A stretch of 49,552 nucleotides of DNA from NCBI GenBank assembly GCA_003210755.1, contig QCUL01000018.1, positions 1 to 49,552 of the forward strand, read 5' to 3'. Origin of the DNA: Synechococcus sp. AG-679-C18 (GTDB taxonomy: Bacteria > Cyanobacteriota > Cyanobacteriia > PCC-6307 > Cyanobiaceae). Below, piece by piece: positions 35,110-44,510 of this stretch; the first letter of the stretch is position 1; each line of letters begins with the position of its first letter. The notes under the pieces were generated by a model that had not been told where the DNA came from, searched no databases, and saw only the letters and a program-made list of their open reading frames with translations. The position numbers and the translations under genes were made by a program.

Positions 35110-36924
35110 ATGACCGACGCTCCCGTCAAAAGGATTCGCAATTTTTGCATCATTGCCCATATCGACCATGGCAAGTCGACCCTGGCTGATCGATTGCTGC
35201 AAGACACCGGCACGGTGGCGAATCGGGATATGCAAGAACAGTTTCTCGACAACATGGAGCTGGAGCGGGAACGGGGGATCACGATCAAGCTTCAAGCTGC
35301 TCGCATGAATTACCAGGCAGCGGATGGTGAGGAATACGTTCTCAATTTGATTGATACCCCTGGGCATGTGGATTTTTCCTATGAGGTGAGTCGCAGTCTT
35401 CAGGCTTGTGAAGGGGCTTTGCTTGTGGTGGACGCGAGCCAAGGGGTAGAAGCACAGACGTTGGCCAACGTGTACATGGCGCTGGAGAACGATCTAGAGA
35501 TCATTCCTGTGCTGAACAAAATTGATTTGCCAGGTGCTGATCCGGATCGGATCAAGGAGGAGATCGAGGCGATCATTGGTTTGGATTGTTCAAATGCGAT
35601 TCCCTGTTCCGCCAAAACAGGCATGGGAGTCCCTGAAATTCTTCAAGCCGTGGTGGATCGTGTTCCACCCCCAGCTGACACGGTGAAGGACCCCACCAAA
35701 GCCCTGATCTTTGATTCCTATTACGACCCCTACCGAGGCGTGATCGTTTATTTCCGTGTGATGAGCGGAAGGATTAGTCGGAAAGACAAGGTGTTGTTGA
35801 TGGCGAGCAACAAGACCTATGAACTCGATGAAGTTGGGATCATGGCCCCGGATGAGAAAAAGGTGGACGAGCTTCATGCCGGTGAGGTGGGATATCTCGC
35901 CGCTTCCATCAAGGCGGTAGCCGATGCACGGGTGGGTGACACGATCACTTTGTTGAACGAACCTGCTGATGCACCGCTTCCCGGTTATGCGGAAGCAAAG
36001 CCAATGGTGTTTTGTGGCTTGTTCCCAACCGAGGCCGATCAATACCCTGATTTACGTGAAGCACTTCATAAGTTGCAGCTTTCTGATGCGGCCCTTCAAT
36101 TCGAACCTGAAACCAGTAGTGCGATGGGGTTTGGATTCCGATGTGGTTTTCTCGGCCTTCTACACATGGAAATTGTGCAAGAACGCCTGGAGCGTGAATA
36201 CAACCTTGATCTGATTGTTACTGCTCCATCGGTGATCTACACCGTGAATTTGATTGATGGGGAGCAAGAGATGATTGATAATCCGGCCACTCTTCCAGAT
36301 CCACAAAAACGTGAATCGATCGAGGAGCCTTATGTGCGGATGGAGATCTATGCACCCAATGAATTTAATGGAGCCTTGATGGGGTTGTGTCAGGAACGCA
36401 GGGGTGAATATGTTGATATGAAGTACATCACCAAAGAACGGGTGACTCTTATTTATGAATTGCCATTGGCCGAAGTTGTGACTGACTTCTTTGATCAGAT
36501 GAAGACCCGCACCCAGGGTTATGCCTCTATGGAGTATCACTTAATCGGGTACCGCAAGAATGAGCTTGTTCGTCTTGATGTGTTGATTAATGCGGAAAGA
36601 GCTGATCCCCTCACCACGATTGTTCACCGCGACAAGGCGTACAACGTGGGCAAGGGCTTGGTAGAAAAACTCAAGGAATTGATTCCGCGCCAACAATTCA
36701 AAATCCCCTTGCAGGCATCAATTGGCAGCCGAATCATTGCTAGTACGAGCATTAGCGCTATCCGAAAAGATGTGCTGGCCAAGTGCTATGGCGGTGACAT
36801 CTCAAGGAAGAAAAAATTACTCAAGAAGCAGGCTAAAGGTAAAAAACGTATGAAAGCTATGGGCAAGGTTGATGTTCCCCAAGAGGCTTTCATGGCAGTA
36901 TTAAAATTAAATCAAACTCCTTAA
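35110..36924 (+). CDS. lepA: Elongation factor 4 (ribosomal back-translocase)
   Basis: 604 residues, standard length. GTPase motifs are [14 protein letters not shown] (G1), RGITIK (G2), DTPGHVDF (G3), NKIDLPGAD (G4) and PCSAKTG (G5). The C-terminal domain ends [20 protein letters not shown], specific to LepA. It binds stalled or mistranslocated ribosomes. Converges on the pilin gene with a three-base gap. Confidence 0.98.
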   Translation: MTDAPVKRIRNFCIIAHIDHGKSTLADRLLQDTGTVANRDMQEQFLDNMELERERGITIKLQAARMNYQAADGEEYVLNLIDTPGHVDFSYEVSRSLQACEGALLVVDASQGVEAQTLANVYMALENDLEIIPVLNKIDLPGADPDRIKEEIEAIIGLDCSNAIPCSAKTGMGVPEILQAVVDRVPPPADTVKDPTKALIFDSYYDPYRGVIVYFRVMSGRISRKDKVLLMASNKTYELDEVGIMAPDEKKVDELHAGEVGYLAASIKAVADARVGDTITLLNEPADAPLPGYAEAKPMVFCGLFPTEADQYPDLREALHKLQLSDAALQFEPETSSAMGFGFRCGFLGLLHMEIVQERLEREYNLDLIVTAPSVIYTVNLIDGEQEMIDNPATLPDPQKRESIEEPYVRMEIYAPNEFNGALMGLCQERRGEYVDMKYITKERVTLIYELPLAEVVTDFFDQMKTRTQGYASMEYHLIGYRKNELVRLDVLINAERADPLTTIVHRDKAYNVGKGLVEKLKELIPRQQFKIPLQASIGSRIIASTSISAIRKDVLAKCYGGDISRKKKLLKKQAKGKKRMKAMGKVDVPQEAFMAVLKLNQTP

Positions 36925-36927
36925 TAT

Positions 36928-38517
36928 TTATTGCTGGGCAACAGTGACATAACTTTTGTCGATCATTAAATAGTCTCCTGTGCTGCGATCCGCCAATTCA
37001 TTCATCCATTTTGAATCGAGTCCGAGCGCTGTCGTATTGATGGTAATTTTTTGACTGCGCTGATCATTCTTGGCAACGTAGCTATCAACAGTTGAGGTGA
37101 AATCCTTCTTTGACCATTTGCCTCCTCGTGGATCTGTCGATGGTTCTCCATCAGAAAGAAAATATAGGGTGTCTGTCTCTTGATCATTGAGTGCCGTATT
37201 TAAGCCATCCCATGGATGAGTGCCGCCCCAGCGTGTGACATTGCCATCATTGAGTGAATTGACAAAAGAAATCGCAGATTGACGGGTACTGTCATCGTCT
37301 AGAGAAATAAGGCCGTTGTTCGATGGCTTCCAGCCTCGGTGATTGAGATATCCTCTAGAGCTAAAAGATTCAATATTGATCATCGTGTCAGGAGTTAATT
37401 CGTTGATAATGGCAATTAATTCGTTTTGCAGAGATTCCATGCGTGTAAGTGCACAGATCTTTCGCGATGAGATGTAGCGCTTGCCCGTCCAATACGTGCG
37501 CCTTTGACCGCGGCCACTTCCCCAGAGAATACAGGCACTCATGGAGCCTGATCCATCCACTAAGAAGCGCACTCGTTTTGAGCGGATGTTGCGAAAAAAC
37601 GCTCCGTTCAGTACCCCACTTTGCTCTCTGGAGTCCGTGTCTTCAATCTTGGATGCACGTGAATACGCTGCAAAATGAAGATCCTGGCGGCTAATACTGC
37701 GTAAGCTATTTTTAATTTCCAAATAACTTGGGTTGTCTTGAGCTTGTTGAGTGCTCGGAGCAACAATTTTGATGAGTTTGCGAGCAGCGTCGGTTTCGAT
37801 TGCGAACGCCGGCTCTTTTATGACTCGAGTTGGAGTGCGTTCACCATGGTTGGCGATCACTGCAAAATCAAGATCAAGCTGCTTGATGATCTGATTGAGC
37901 GACTGTTCAGTCCCATCAGGATTGGTGGATGTATCACAAGTATCGGGGTTGCCTTGGCAAGGCAGAACGCCAATATCTTCGAGAATTGAACTGATATACG
38001 TCTCGGCAACTTCGCCATAGCGCCCATCCATGGTGAGGGGTGCTCCACAGCGCTCAAGAGCGTAGCCGTTGCCGCGGGTACTGGTACTCAATCCATAGAG
38101 AACTGGGCTGTCAAGTTCGGCCATGCGGATACCAAAAGCTGGACGGAACGGCCGGTTACGTGCCACTGCGAGGGTCTCACACTCCTGCAAGGAAGATGCA
38201 TATTGCGGATTCTTCAAATCTGTGTGGGCCAGCTCAGCATTCTGTGCGTCTTTTGTACTGATCAATAAGTGCAAGCTCCTTTGAACTTCTGAGCCAAGCA
38301 AGCGCAAGCCGTTCGATGCGTTCTGACGGAGAGATGTTTTTTCTTCTGTATTGCTGATGAGGGACCCGGTTGTTGATAGGGCTGCAGCAGAGGCGCTGAC
38401 GAGAAGAGCACTCGCGCCTAGGGAGATCACCGCTTCTGCCATGCCGAATCCATTCCGGCGTGAACGATCTCTCTGAGAATTGGCTGATTTCTGAGCAAGG
38501 GTCTTGCGCAAAAGCAT
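36928..38517 (-). CDS. Pilin-like protein fused to a von Willebrand A domain (operon A)
   Basis: 529 residues. A type III (prepilin) signal, RNGFGMAEAVISLG with the cleavage glycine at 23, precedes a hydrophobic helix (24-50). A middle region of about 250 residues follows. The vWA domain begins VRFLVDGSGSMS (Asp321, DxSxS metal site) and continues with WGGTHPWDGL and YFLSDGEPSTD, completing a metal-ion-dependent adhesion site. Such fusions act as tip adhesins or minor pilins, comparable in idea to PilY1. Last gene of a five-gene minor-pilin operon. A paralogue lies at 44511-46130. Confidence 0.85.
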   Translation of the reverse strand: MLLRKTLAQKSANSQRDRSRRNGFGMAEAVISLGASALLVSASAAALSTTGSLISNTEEKTSLRQNASNGLRLLGSEVQRSLHLLISTKDAQNAELAHTDLKNPQYASSLQECETLAVARNRPFRPAFGIRMAELDSPVLYGLSTSTRGNGYALERCGAPLTMDGRYGEVAETYISSILEDIGVLPCQGNPDTCDTSTNPDGTEQSLNQIIKQLDLDFAVIANHGERTPTRVIKEPAFAIETDAARKLIKIVAPSTQQAQDNPSYLEIKNSLRSISRQDLHFAAYSRASKIEDTDSREQSGVLNGAFFRNIRSKRVRFLVDGSGSMSACILWGSGRGQRRTYWTGKRYISSRKICALTRMESLQNELIAIINELTPDTMINIESFSSRGYLNHRGWKPSNNGLISLDDDSTRQSAISFVNSLNDGNVTRWGGTHPWDGLNTALNDQETDTLYFLSDGEPSTDPRGGKWSKKDFTSTVDSYVAKNDQRSQKITINTTALGLDSKWMNELADRSTGDYLMIDKSYVTVAQQ

Positions 38518-38614
38518 GGGATGAGTTACCGCGCAAAGCCGTCAATTTATTCATAGGCAGATTGCACAAATGTGGGAATGTTCGGCCAGCTTTTTGGTGA
38601 CAGTTCTGTAGGTG

Positions 38615-39187
38615 TCATCCCCATTTGGGTTGGCATATCTTCGCTGATGGCTCCCAGGTGCCTCTGATCAGGTAGCCGTTGCCATTCATATGGAGACATC
38701 GCACCAAGAGTCTTGGATCTGAATTACCTTTCAGTGATTTCAGCAGAAGTGTGAATGTCTTAGGGGTGGCGCTTGTCCCCGGTGGACTGATGCAAAATTT
38801 TGGTTCCAGTGCCATGGCTTGTACTTGTCTGCTCACTCGGCTTCCCTCGAGATTCATCACCCGCAGACGTCTGGAAGGGTCTTCTTCGCTGCAATTAGGC
38901 ATCGCCTCGGCTTGACCTCCGTCAGGTCGTTGTCGTTCCAATCCCATTGATGATGGAAGCGCCCAGCTGTTGGCTTCAAAGCAGATGCAGTGTGAGAGGC
39001 GTTCTTCACGCAGTCGCGTTCGGAGGTTAAAAAGGCCTACTTCGACTAAGCGAGAATACTGATCAACCTCTCCCTGCAGGAGTTGGCGACGAAAAGTAGG
39101 CAGCACCCAGCTTGCGATGAGCGCGGCAATGGTTGTGACGATCAGGATTTCCAGCAGGGTGAAGCCGCGTTCATCAGAGGGTCTCAT
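38615..39187 (-). CDS. GspH/FimT-like minor pilin (operon A)
   Basis: 190 residues. Prepilin cleavage motif ERG/FTLLEILIVTTIAALIAS with Glu5 of the mature protein, then QLLQGEVDQYSRLVEVGLFNLRTRL typical of the GspH group, and a cysteine-containing C-terminal domain. The start overlaps the preceding gene as ATGA. Probably part of the initiating or tip complex of a type IV pilus. Confidence 0.85.
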   Translation of the reverse strand: MRPSDERGFTLLEILIVTTIAALIASWVLPTFRRQLLQGEVDQYSRLVEVGLFNLRTRLREERLSHCICFEANSWALPSSMGLERQRPDGGQAEAMPNCSEEDPSRRLRVMNLEGSRVSRQVQAMALEPKFCISPPGTSATPKTFTLLLKSLKGNSDPRLLVRCLHMNGNGYLIRGTWEPSAKICQPKWG

Positions 39188-39669
39188 GGACAGCGGGGAG
39201 CAAAGGTTGGATGAAGTTCAATCATTCTCTGTTCTGTGCTGATGGCCTGTTCCGGTGCTTGAAATCTGTAGGCGGCTTCAATCACTTCCCAGCCATTGCC
39301 TAGAGACGTGATCGTGAGGTCTCGCACGGCCATCGTTGGCTGAGGAACATGTTGAATGGTGCTTGCTTGATTGATGCGGGAAATTAAATAGGCCTCTGGC
39401 GCAGAGCAGGCTAGATCGCGATCGGTTAGTGGAATGGATTCCAGGGTGAGACGTCTATTTGCCTGTTGAATCAGCTGTATGTTGTTGTTGATCTCAGCCT
39501 CAATACGACTGCGCTTCTTTTCAATGCTGCTTCCAGTCAGTGCAGAAATTGAGACCCGGCTAATGCCAACCATCACGCCCGCCAGGATTAATGCACCGAT
39601 CAACACCTCTAAAAGTGTGAATCCGTCGCAGGATTGACGACATTGAGATTGACGTAGTTTCTTTTTCAT
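39184..39669 (-). CDS. PilV-like minor pilin (operon A)
   Basis: 161 residues from the ATG at 39667-39669, two bases after the PilX-like stop; a GTG three codons earlier also exists. Prepilin motif CDG/FTLLEVLIGALILAGVMVG, followed by a helix and a globular part ending in a cysteine-proline. Overlaps the GspH-like gene by four bases. Confidence 0.82.
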   Translation of the reverse strand: MKKKLRQSQCRQSCDGFTLLEVLIGALILAGVMVGISRVSISALTGSSIEKKRSRIEAEINNNIQLIQQANRRLTLESIPLTDRDLACSAPEAYLISRINQASTIQHVPQPTMAVRDLTITSLGNGWEVIEAAYRFQAPEQAISTEQRMIELHPTFAPRCP

Positions 39670-39671
39670 CA

Positions 39672-41300
39672 CTACCACTGGCGGAATGTATCAAGACCAG
39701 TGCCGAGAATTCCTCTGTTAACGGTTCGTCCAATTCCGTTGAAGCCAATGCTTTGCCATTGCCAGAGTTCTCCTGCTGGCTCACTCAGATGCTGGTTGGT
39801 GTTCGCGTCTGTGGTGGTGAGGGTGAGCTGATATCCATTCGCACAAAAGGACTTTGCCCAGATCATTCCCCTCAATTCCGTGTCCCCTTCTAGTTGAATG
39901 CTGCCTCGGGGTAGTGCCACCATGGCAGCAGGAAGACTCTGACCCTCAATCTTCAGCTGTTGTTGTGATGGTTGGCAGTCTTGCGGAGAACTCCCAGAGG
40001 TGGCAGTGATCACTAAGCGTTCAGCTTGGTGATTACAACGATTGGATCCGGCATTAACGCCGCAGATTTCAGCGCCGTTTCTGAGTTGAATACCGCCACT
40101 CATTCCGTTGGGAGAGGGAGATGCACCCTGGGGTAATTCCATATGCAATACAACAGGCCGGTTGTCATTTTCGATCAGCAACCGTGAACCGTTCTGCAAA
40201 TTGATGTGTTCGATATAGACATGGCAGTCTCCACTGTGACCAGGGCAGATTGTTGTGTTTGGAATGCGTACTGTGTTGCCATTTTTCACCACACCTTCTG
40301 CCGCTCTTCGACTACGGCCTGTTTTGGTCCGAGTGCAGATAGCGGATCGTCTCCTTCTTGGTCCGCATGGATTAGCCGTGTCATCAAAACTCCAAATATG
40401 CTCATCTATCTTGGGCTTAAATGAATAAAGGTTGCTTTGAGGAAGTGTCCGATTGAGGACCGGCCAAATGCGAGATCCCAATTGGTTGTCGTTATCGCTT
40501 TTTCCATTCGTTTGTTGTAGGCGTACCTCATTGGAGCACCCTTCTTGTTTTTGATAAGGCTGATCGTTGTTGATCAAATGGAGAATGCGGCCTGGCCCAT
40601 TGATTCGGGCGGGACCCAGGACAAGATGTTGCGCTGTCAAAACACCCCAATCATCTGTACTTGATATCACTCCATTCACATATAGAGAGCGGGTGAGGAG
40701 TGTTCGGGCCAGCAACTGCTCTTTGCCAGAGTTGTTGATCCGCTTGACGACTCCCTCCACCTCGAACACACCTTCACCAACGCCTGTTTTGCTGGGGCTG
40801 GAGTAGCCACGCAAGCGATAGAAGGCCTGGATTGTTCCTTTTGGATCCTCACGAAACATTCTGCTGTCACTGGTATGGAACGGAACTTCGTCTACCGGCC
40901 AAACGTTGGATTCAATGGGATGCTTGGGCATTCCAATACTGGTGTCTGTGCAGATTTCCTCTAGGTTGAGTTCCTGATTGTTTTTGAGATTCAACCAGGA
41001 ATATCCGTTGTTTGGTGCTGAAGTATTTTCCTGATTGTCGAGAGTAAACAGAAATCCGCGGTAGGTCTCTTTATTTTGGCTGTTGAGAAGCGCCAAAATT
41101 CGATTGAATCCATTGATTGCTGCTGCCTCAGATATTTGTTGATAGCTCTCTGAACTACTTAATCGTTTTGCATACAACTGGTTAATCAGTAATGCACTCG
41201 CCCCTGCGCTAAGCACAAGACCCATCATCAAGGCTAAAAGTACAGCGATACCGCTTTCGTCAGGCCGTATGTTTCTGCGTTTGAGTGCGTTCAGCTTCAT
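39672..41300 (-). CDS. PilX-like large minor pilin (operon A)
   Basis: 542 residues from the ATG overlapping the upstream stop (TGATG). The N-terminal hydrophobic helix is preceded by DESG/IAVLLALMMGLVLSAGASALL, a class K / PilX-type signal lacking the usual Phe. Then YQQISEAAAINGFNRILALL, and a large beta-rich body with several cysteines (CTDTSIG, CGPRRRRSAICTR, CPGHSGDCHVYIEHI). The position between pilin and PilV-like genes matches the second operon. It would be an unusually large pilus subunit, perhaps at the tip. Confidence 0.75.
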   Translation of the reverse strand: MKLNALKRRNIRPDESGIAVLLALMMGLVLSAGASALLINQLYAKRLSSSESYQQISEAAAINGFNRILALLNSQNKETYRGFLFTLDNQENTSAPNNGYSWLNLKNNQELNLEEICTDTSIGMPKHPIESNVWPVDEVPFHTSDSRMFREDPKGTIQAFYRLRGYSSPSKTGVGEGVFEVEGVVKRINNSGKEQLLARTLLTRSLYVNGVISSTDDWGVLTAQHLVLGPARINGPGRILHLINNDQPYQKQEGCSNEVRLQQTNGKSDNDNQLGSRIWPVLNRTLPQSNLYSFKPKIDEHIWSFDDTANPCGPRRRRSAICTRTKTGRSRRAAEGVVKNGNTVRIPNTTICPGHSGDCHVYIEHINLQNGSRLLIENDNRPVVLHMELPQGASPSPNGMSGGIQLRNGAEICGVNAGSNRCNHQAERLVITATSGSSPQDCQPSQQQLKIEGQSLPAAMVALPRGSIQLEGDTELRGMIWAKSFCANGYQLTLTTTDANTNQHLSEPAGELWQWQSIGFNGIGRTVNRGILGTGLDTFRQW

Positions 41301-41830
41301 CAGCTGCTGCCACGGCAAGTTAATGAACTTGTTTCCGCGACCGCTCCATTGCGACCAATAATCTGATGACTTGCCCCAGTTTTAAGATCAACGCAGGCAA
41401 TCACGTTGAAATCTGCACTGGCTGTATTTGTGGATGTGGCTTCAAATACAAAGTAATTTTCAACACCTCCATTATTCTTTCGAACCAATTGATAACGATC
41501 TCCAGGCAAGGTGATGGCGGTTGTTAAATTTCCGTCGTTTGTAGTTGCAGGGCCTTGATTTGTCATCAATGTTGTCATGGTGTTGAGATCAGCCCATTGC
41601 TCTGGCAGGGTTCCAAACTCATCAACAAAAGCAGCAACTGTTGCCAACATCTGCGACATGGTTGCGTTGGCTTCCGCCTGATGCGTCCTCTGTGTTTGCC
41701 GAAAATAATTTGGTAGTGCGATGGAGCTCAAAATGCCAACAATTCCAACGGTGATCATCACCTCAGCCAATGTGAAGCCTCTCGCCCCTCTAGGCCGGAT
41801 GCCACTACTGCTTTTGGGTCTGGAAGGCAC
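41300..41830 (-). CDS. Type IV pilin (operon A, first gene)
   Basis: 176 residues. Leader then GARG/FTLAEVMITVGIVGILSSIALPNYF, the canonical type IVa pilin N-terminus with Glu5. The C-terminal part includes ACVDLKTGASHQIIG and ends LTCRGSS, with two cysteines for the D-loop disulfide. Heads the operon. Its counterpart in operon B is at the window's right edge. Confidence 0.88.
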   Translation of the reverse strand: MPSRPKSSSGIRPRGARGFTLAEVMITVGIVGILSSIALPNYFRQTQRTHQAEANATMSQMLATVAAFVDEFGTLPEQWADLNTMTTLMTNQGPATTNDGNLTTAITLPGDRYQLVRKNNGGVENYFVFEATSTNTASADFNVIACVDLKTGASHQIIGRNGAVAETSSLTCRGSS

Positions 41831-42246
41831 GTACTCTCATATTCTTCTCAGGCAAAGCTAAGGAGGAATTTAAAAAAAAGCTAGTGGCATGCAAATTAAA
41901 TCGTCTTTTACTTGGTCAGGTGTCTGGAAACGATGGATAGGGTTGACTCGACAAGGATCTAAAATTCCTATCAGTTTGCTGGTTTTGTGAAAATAGAAGT
42001 TTCTGTGATAACAGAACCAGGTCTTATTTCATCTAATCATTATGTGAGAAATTATTGCATTAACTAGCGTTCAAAAAAAATTGAACCTTAATTCGAAAAG
42101 ATTCAGTCGTTCAATCTATTTCTTGCAAGCCTTTTAATTGTTGATGACAGCTGTTTCTGATATGCAGGGATGTTAAATAATGATTTCAAATTTAGATGCA
42201 AAACAATTATTCCCTTGTTTCTCTTCTTGCTTAATACTATGCACGT

Positions 42247-42290
42247 AAAAAGTCACCAAGATGGTTGTAATACCATCTTGGTGACTTTTT
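42247..42290 (-). terminator. Perfect 19-bp stem terminator after major pilin
   Basis: AAAAAGTCACCAAGATGGT and its exact complement flank a six-base loop, with T-runs in both directions. It lies immediately after the pilin stop at 42296. It ends the pilin transcript and would also stop plus-strand transcription. Confidence 0.92.
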
Positions 42291-42295
42291 ACAGA

Positions 42296-42790
42296 TCACA
42301 GACAAGTTGGAGCTGTACTTGTGAAGGAACTGCTTATCTCTACTTTCCCTGTATTGAGCTCAACGCAACCCCTAATTGGATTCCCGCCAGCAGCGGAAGC
42401 CAGACTTCCATCACCTCCAGCCGCTTCTGAATTGGCTGATGCCGTCACGTCAATGATATTGGTGCCATTAGCTAATGCAGCGTAAGTGAAGTTATCTGAG
42501 TCATTCTGTGCGGCTTGCGCTGCAGCTGCGGTTGCTGCAGTAGATACTTTGCCATCAAGTTGATACTCTGCATGAGCTTCCTTTAAGATTGCAGACATCT
42601 TTGTTTTGGCTTCAGTTGCTTTCGCCTTTGTGGTGTTGTTAAGGAAATTAGGTAGGGCAATCGCGCTTAAAATCCCAACAATCACGATCACAATCATCAG
42701 CTCCACCAAGGTGAAGCCTTTCTCGAGAGCATTCTTTGGTGCTCTGCTGATGGACACAGTCATGGAGCGCTTGCTTTTGAGGTTGGTCAT
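42296..42790 (-). CDS. pilA: Major type IV pilin (PilA-like)
   Basis: 164 residues from the ATG at 42788-42790, with a leader of about 24 residues ending KNALEKG. The mature start FTLVELMIVIVIVGILSAIA is a canonical type IVa pilin helix with Glu5. A low-complexity Ala-rich middle (AATAAAAQAAQ) and a C-terminal cysteine pair (GCVELNTG, PTCL) follow. Own terminator and long structured leader suggest high, separately controlled expression, as for a major subunit. The frame is also open to an upstream ATG at 42943, but that leader would be too long. Confidence 0.9.
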   Translation of the reverse strand: MTNLKSKRSMTVSISRAPKNALEKGFTLVELMIVIVIVGILSAIALPNFLNNTTKAKATEAKTKMSAILKEAHAEYQLDGKVSTAATAAAAQAAQNDSDNFTYAALANGTNIIDVTASANSEAAGGDGSLASAAGGNPIRGCVELNTGKVEISSSFTSTAPTCL

Positions 42791-43125
42791 GTTGGAGGGG
42801 GGCTTCTGTTTTCCCCGTAAGGTTCCCAGCCATGATTCCGTAGATCTGGGATTAGGGAAGGGGTTTCTGAGAATTTCCTTAAAGAGCCTCAGAATCCTTC
42901 TCAAAACCATGGCCCTACCTAGGGCCTTTTCCCTTTTTGGCATCTCACGAAATCCAGTGATGCCTGAATGATTTGGTCCCTTTGGCCTCCACTTGCGGTT
43001 CTCCTCTCGCCGATGAGCTCCTGCTCAAAATGTTCTTTAGAACATTTCTCGCTAAGTATTTATACGGATTTTTTATTGGCCTCGAGTTGGTTGAGAGCGT
43101 GCTTTCTAGGCAGAGAGGCAACTCC
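42791..43125. promoter_or_regulatory. Structured leader region of the major pilin gene
   Basis: More than 300 bases without a gene. It contains GGCCCTA-cc-TAGGGCC (42911-42926) and a 7-bp pair TTCTGAG / CTCAGAA (42865-42894), both upstream of the pilin start and likely transcribed with it. No typical ribosome binding site precedes the chosen start codon; the bases there are pyrimidine-rich. Confidence 0.4.
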
Positions 43126-44166
43126 TTATGCAGAAAACTTTTGAATCAATGAGAAATACAGGGGAATTCCAACGATGATATTGAATGGAAAGGTAACCCC
43201 CAGCGCTGCAGAAAGGTAAAGGCTCGGGTTTGCATTGGGTAAAGCACTGCGCATTGCAGCGGGAACAGCGATGTAAGACGCGCTGGCGCAAAGAATAACA
43301 AATAAGAGTGCATTTCCAGGTTCCAGTTTAAAGAATGAAGCCAAGGCGATTGCAACGAATGCATTCAGGAGTGGGAACAAGATCGAAAAAGCGATCAGGA
43401 ATAGTCCACTCTTTCTTAATTCGTTGATCCGTGAAGCGGCAGATAGTCCCATCTCCAGAAGGAAGAGACATAGCACTCCATAAAAGATCTGGTTGGTAAA
43501 TGGTGCAATCTTTTCAACACCAGAGTGATCAAAGAATTCGGAGAGTGCACCAACTGCAAGGGCACCTAGAAGTAAGAAAACTGAGGTATTTAAAATCGAA
43601 GTTTGAATAATGCTGCTCAGTTGCGTTTTCTGTTTTAACTCATCGCTCGAGGTTCGCTTCGATTTCCCATGCAGGATTAAACCCATCACAATCGCAGGAG
43701 ACTCCATGAGTGCGAGTGCTGCGATCATGAATCCGGAGTGCTCAACCTTGATCTCGTTGAGAAATGAACTGGCGGTGATGAATGTTACAGCGCTGATCGA
43801 ACCAAATGAAGCAGCCAGAGCAGCTGAATCGCCCGGTTCAAACCGTTGTCTGAGGATTGGGAATGCATACACTGGCACCACCACGGCCATGACAAAACAG
43901 AGCAAAAGTACTTTGAGTACTGAACCACTTAGGCCGCTGAGTACTAGCTCCACACCTCCTTTGAATCCGATTGCAATTAATAGATAAATTGATAATAACT
44001 TCGAAACTGGTTGCGGTATCTCCAGATTGATCTTTAGGAAAACGGCTAGTCCTCCCATAAAAAAGAATAAAACAGCTGGTGAGAATATGTTTTCTAAGAT
44101 TAGGCTTTGGTTCAACTGTTGATACGTAACTCTTGAGACGGTAACGGCTGATGTGAATGGGTGCAA
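43126..44166 (-). CDS. sbtA: Sodium-dependent bicarbonate transporter, SbtA family
   Basis: 346 residues with about ten membrane helices. Hallmark segments are IFSPAVLFFFMGGLAVFLK near the start, GFKGGVEL, GSISAVTFITASSF, ALMESPAIVMGL, CASASYIAVPAAMRSALP and LGVTFPFNIIVGIPLY. SbtA imports bicarbonate with Na+ for the CO2-concentrating mechanism. The PII-like partner gene sbtB, often adjacent, is not visible on either side here. The gene stands alone between the two pilin operons. Confidence 0.9.
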   Translation of the reverse strand: MHPFTSAVTVSRVTYQQLNQSLILENIFSPAVLFFFMGGLAVFLKINLEIPQPVSKLLSIYLLIAIGFKGGVELVLSGLSGSVLKVLLLCFVMAVVVPVYAFPILRQRFEPGDSAALAASFGSISAVTFITASSFLNEIKVEHSGFMIAALALMESPAIVMGLILHGKSKRTSSDELKQKTQLSSIIQTSILNTSVFLLLGALAVGALSEFFDHSGVEKIAPFTNQIFYGVLCLFLLEMGLSAASRINELRKSGLFLIAFSILFPLLNAFVAIALASFFKLEPGNALLFVILCASASYIAVPAAMRSALPNANPSLYLSAALGVTFPFNIIVGIPLYFSLIQKFSA

Positions 44167-44510
44167 GTTTTTTTAGGAATTCTTTTATTGTGCAAATTTT
44201 CTCTGCAATGTATTGCAATTGATCGGGTCTTTCTTTTTAAGGCATGAGATACCTGGTCAGGTTGACCTAAGTACTCGCATATTCTCTGTCGATCAAATTA
44301 TTTGACAATGTAGTATTGCTTTACATGCAAATAGTTTTATTTTGCTTGAGCCAGGACTTACGTCAGTTAAGTGTTAAGGTAGGATTAAGATTATGATCAG
44401 GGAAATTATTATTTGAAGACATTTGATTTTTTCTTTTGTATGGCTTGATGGATTCCATGAGTTGCGAGTTGGTCTATTTGACGTGACCGGAAGATAAATC
44501 TAGTTGAAAC
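44167..44510. other. Upstream region of sbtA-like gene
   Basis: About 340 bases without a gene. It holds an inverted repeat TGCAAT-gt-ATTGCA at 44204-44217, roughly 40 bases upstream of the transporter start, a possible operator for a regulator such as a LysR-type CO2-response factor. The rest is AT-rich and unremarkable. Confidence 0.35.

Noticed and set aside
34705-35442. 245-codon minus-strand frame across the SMR gene and the start of lepA
   Set aside because: It conflicts with two well-recognised genes and has a composition typical of antisense shadow.
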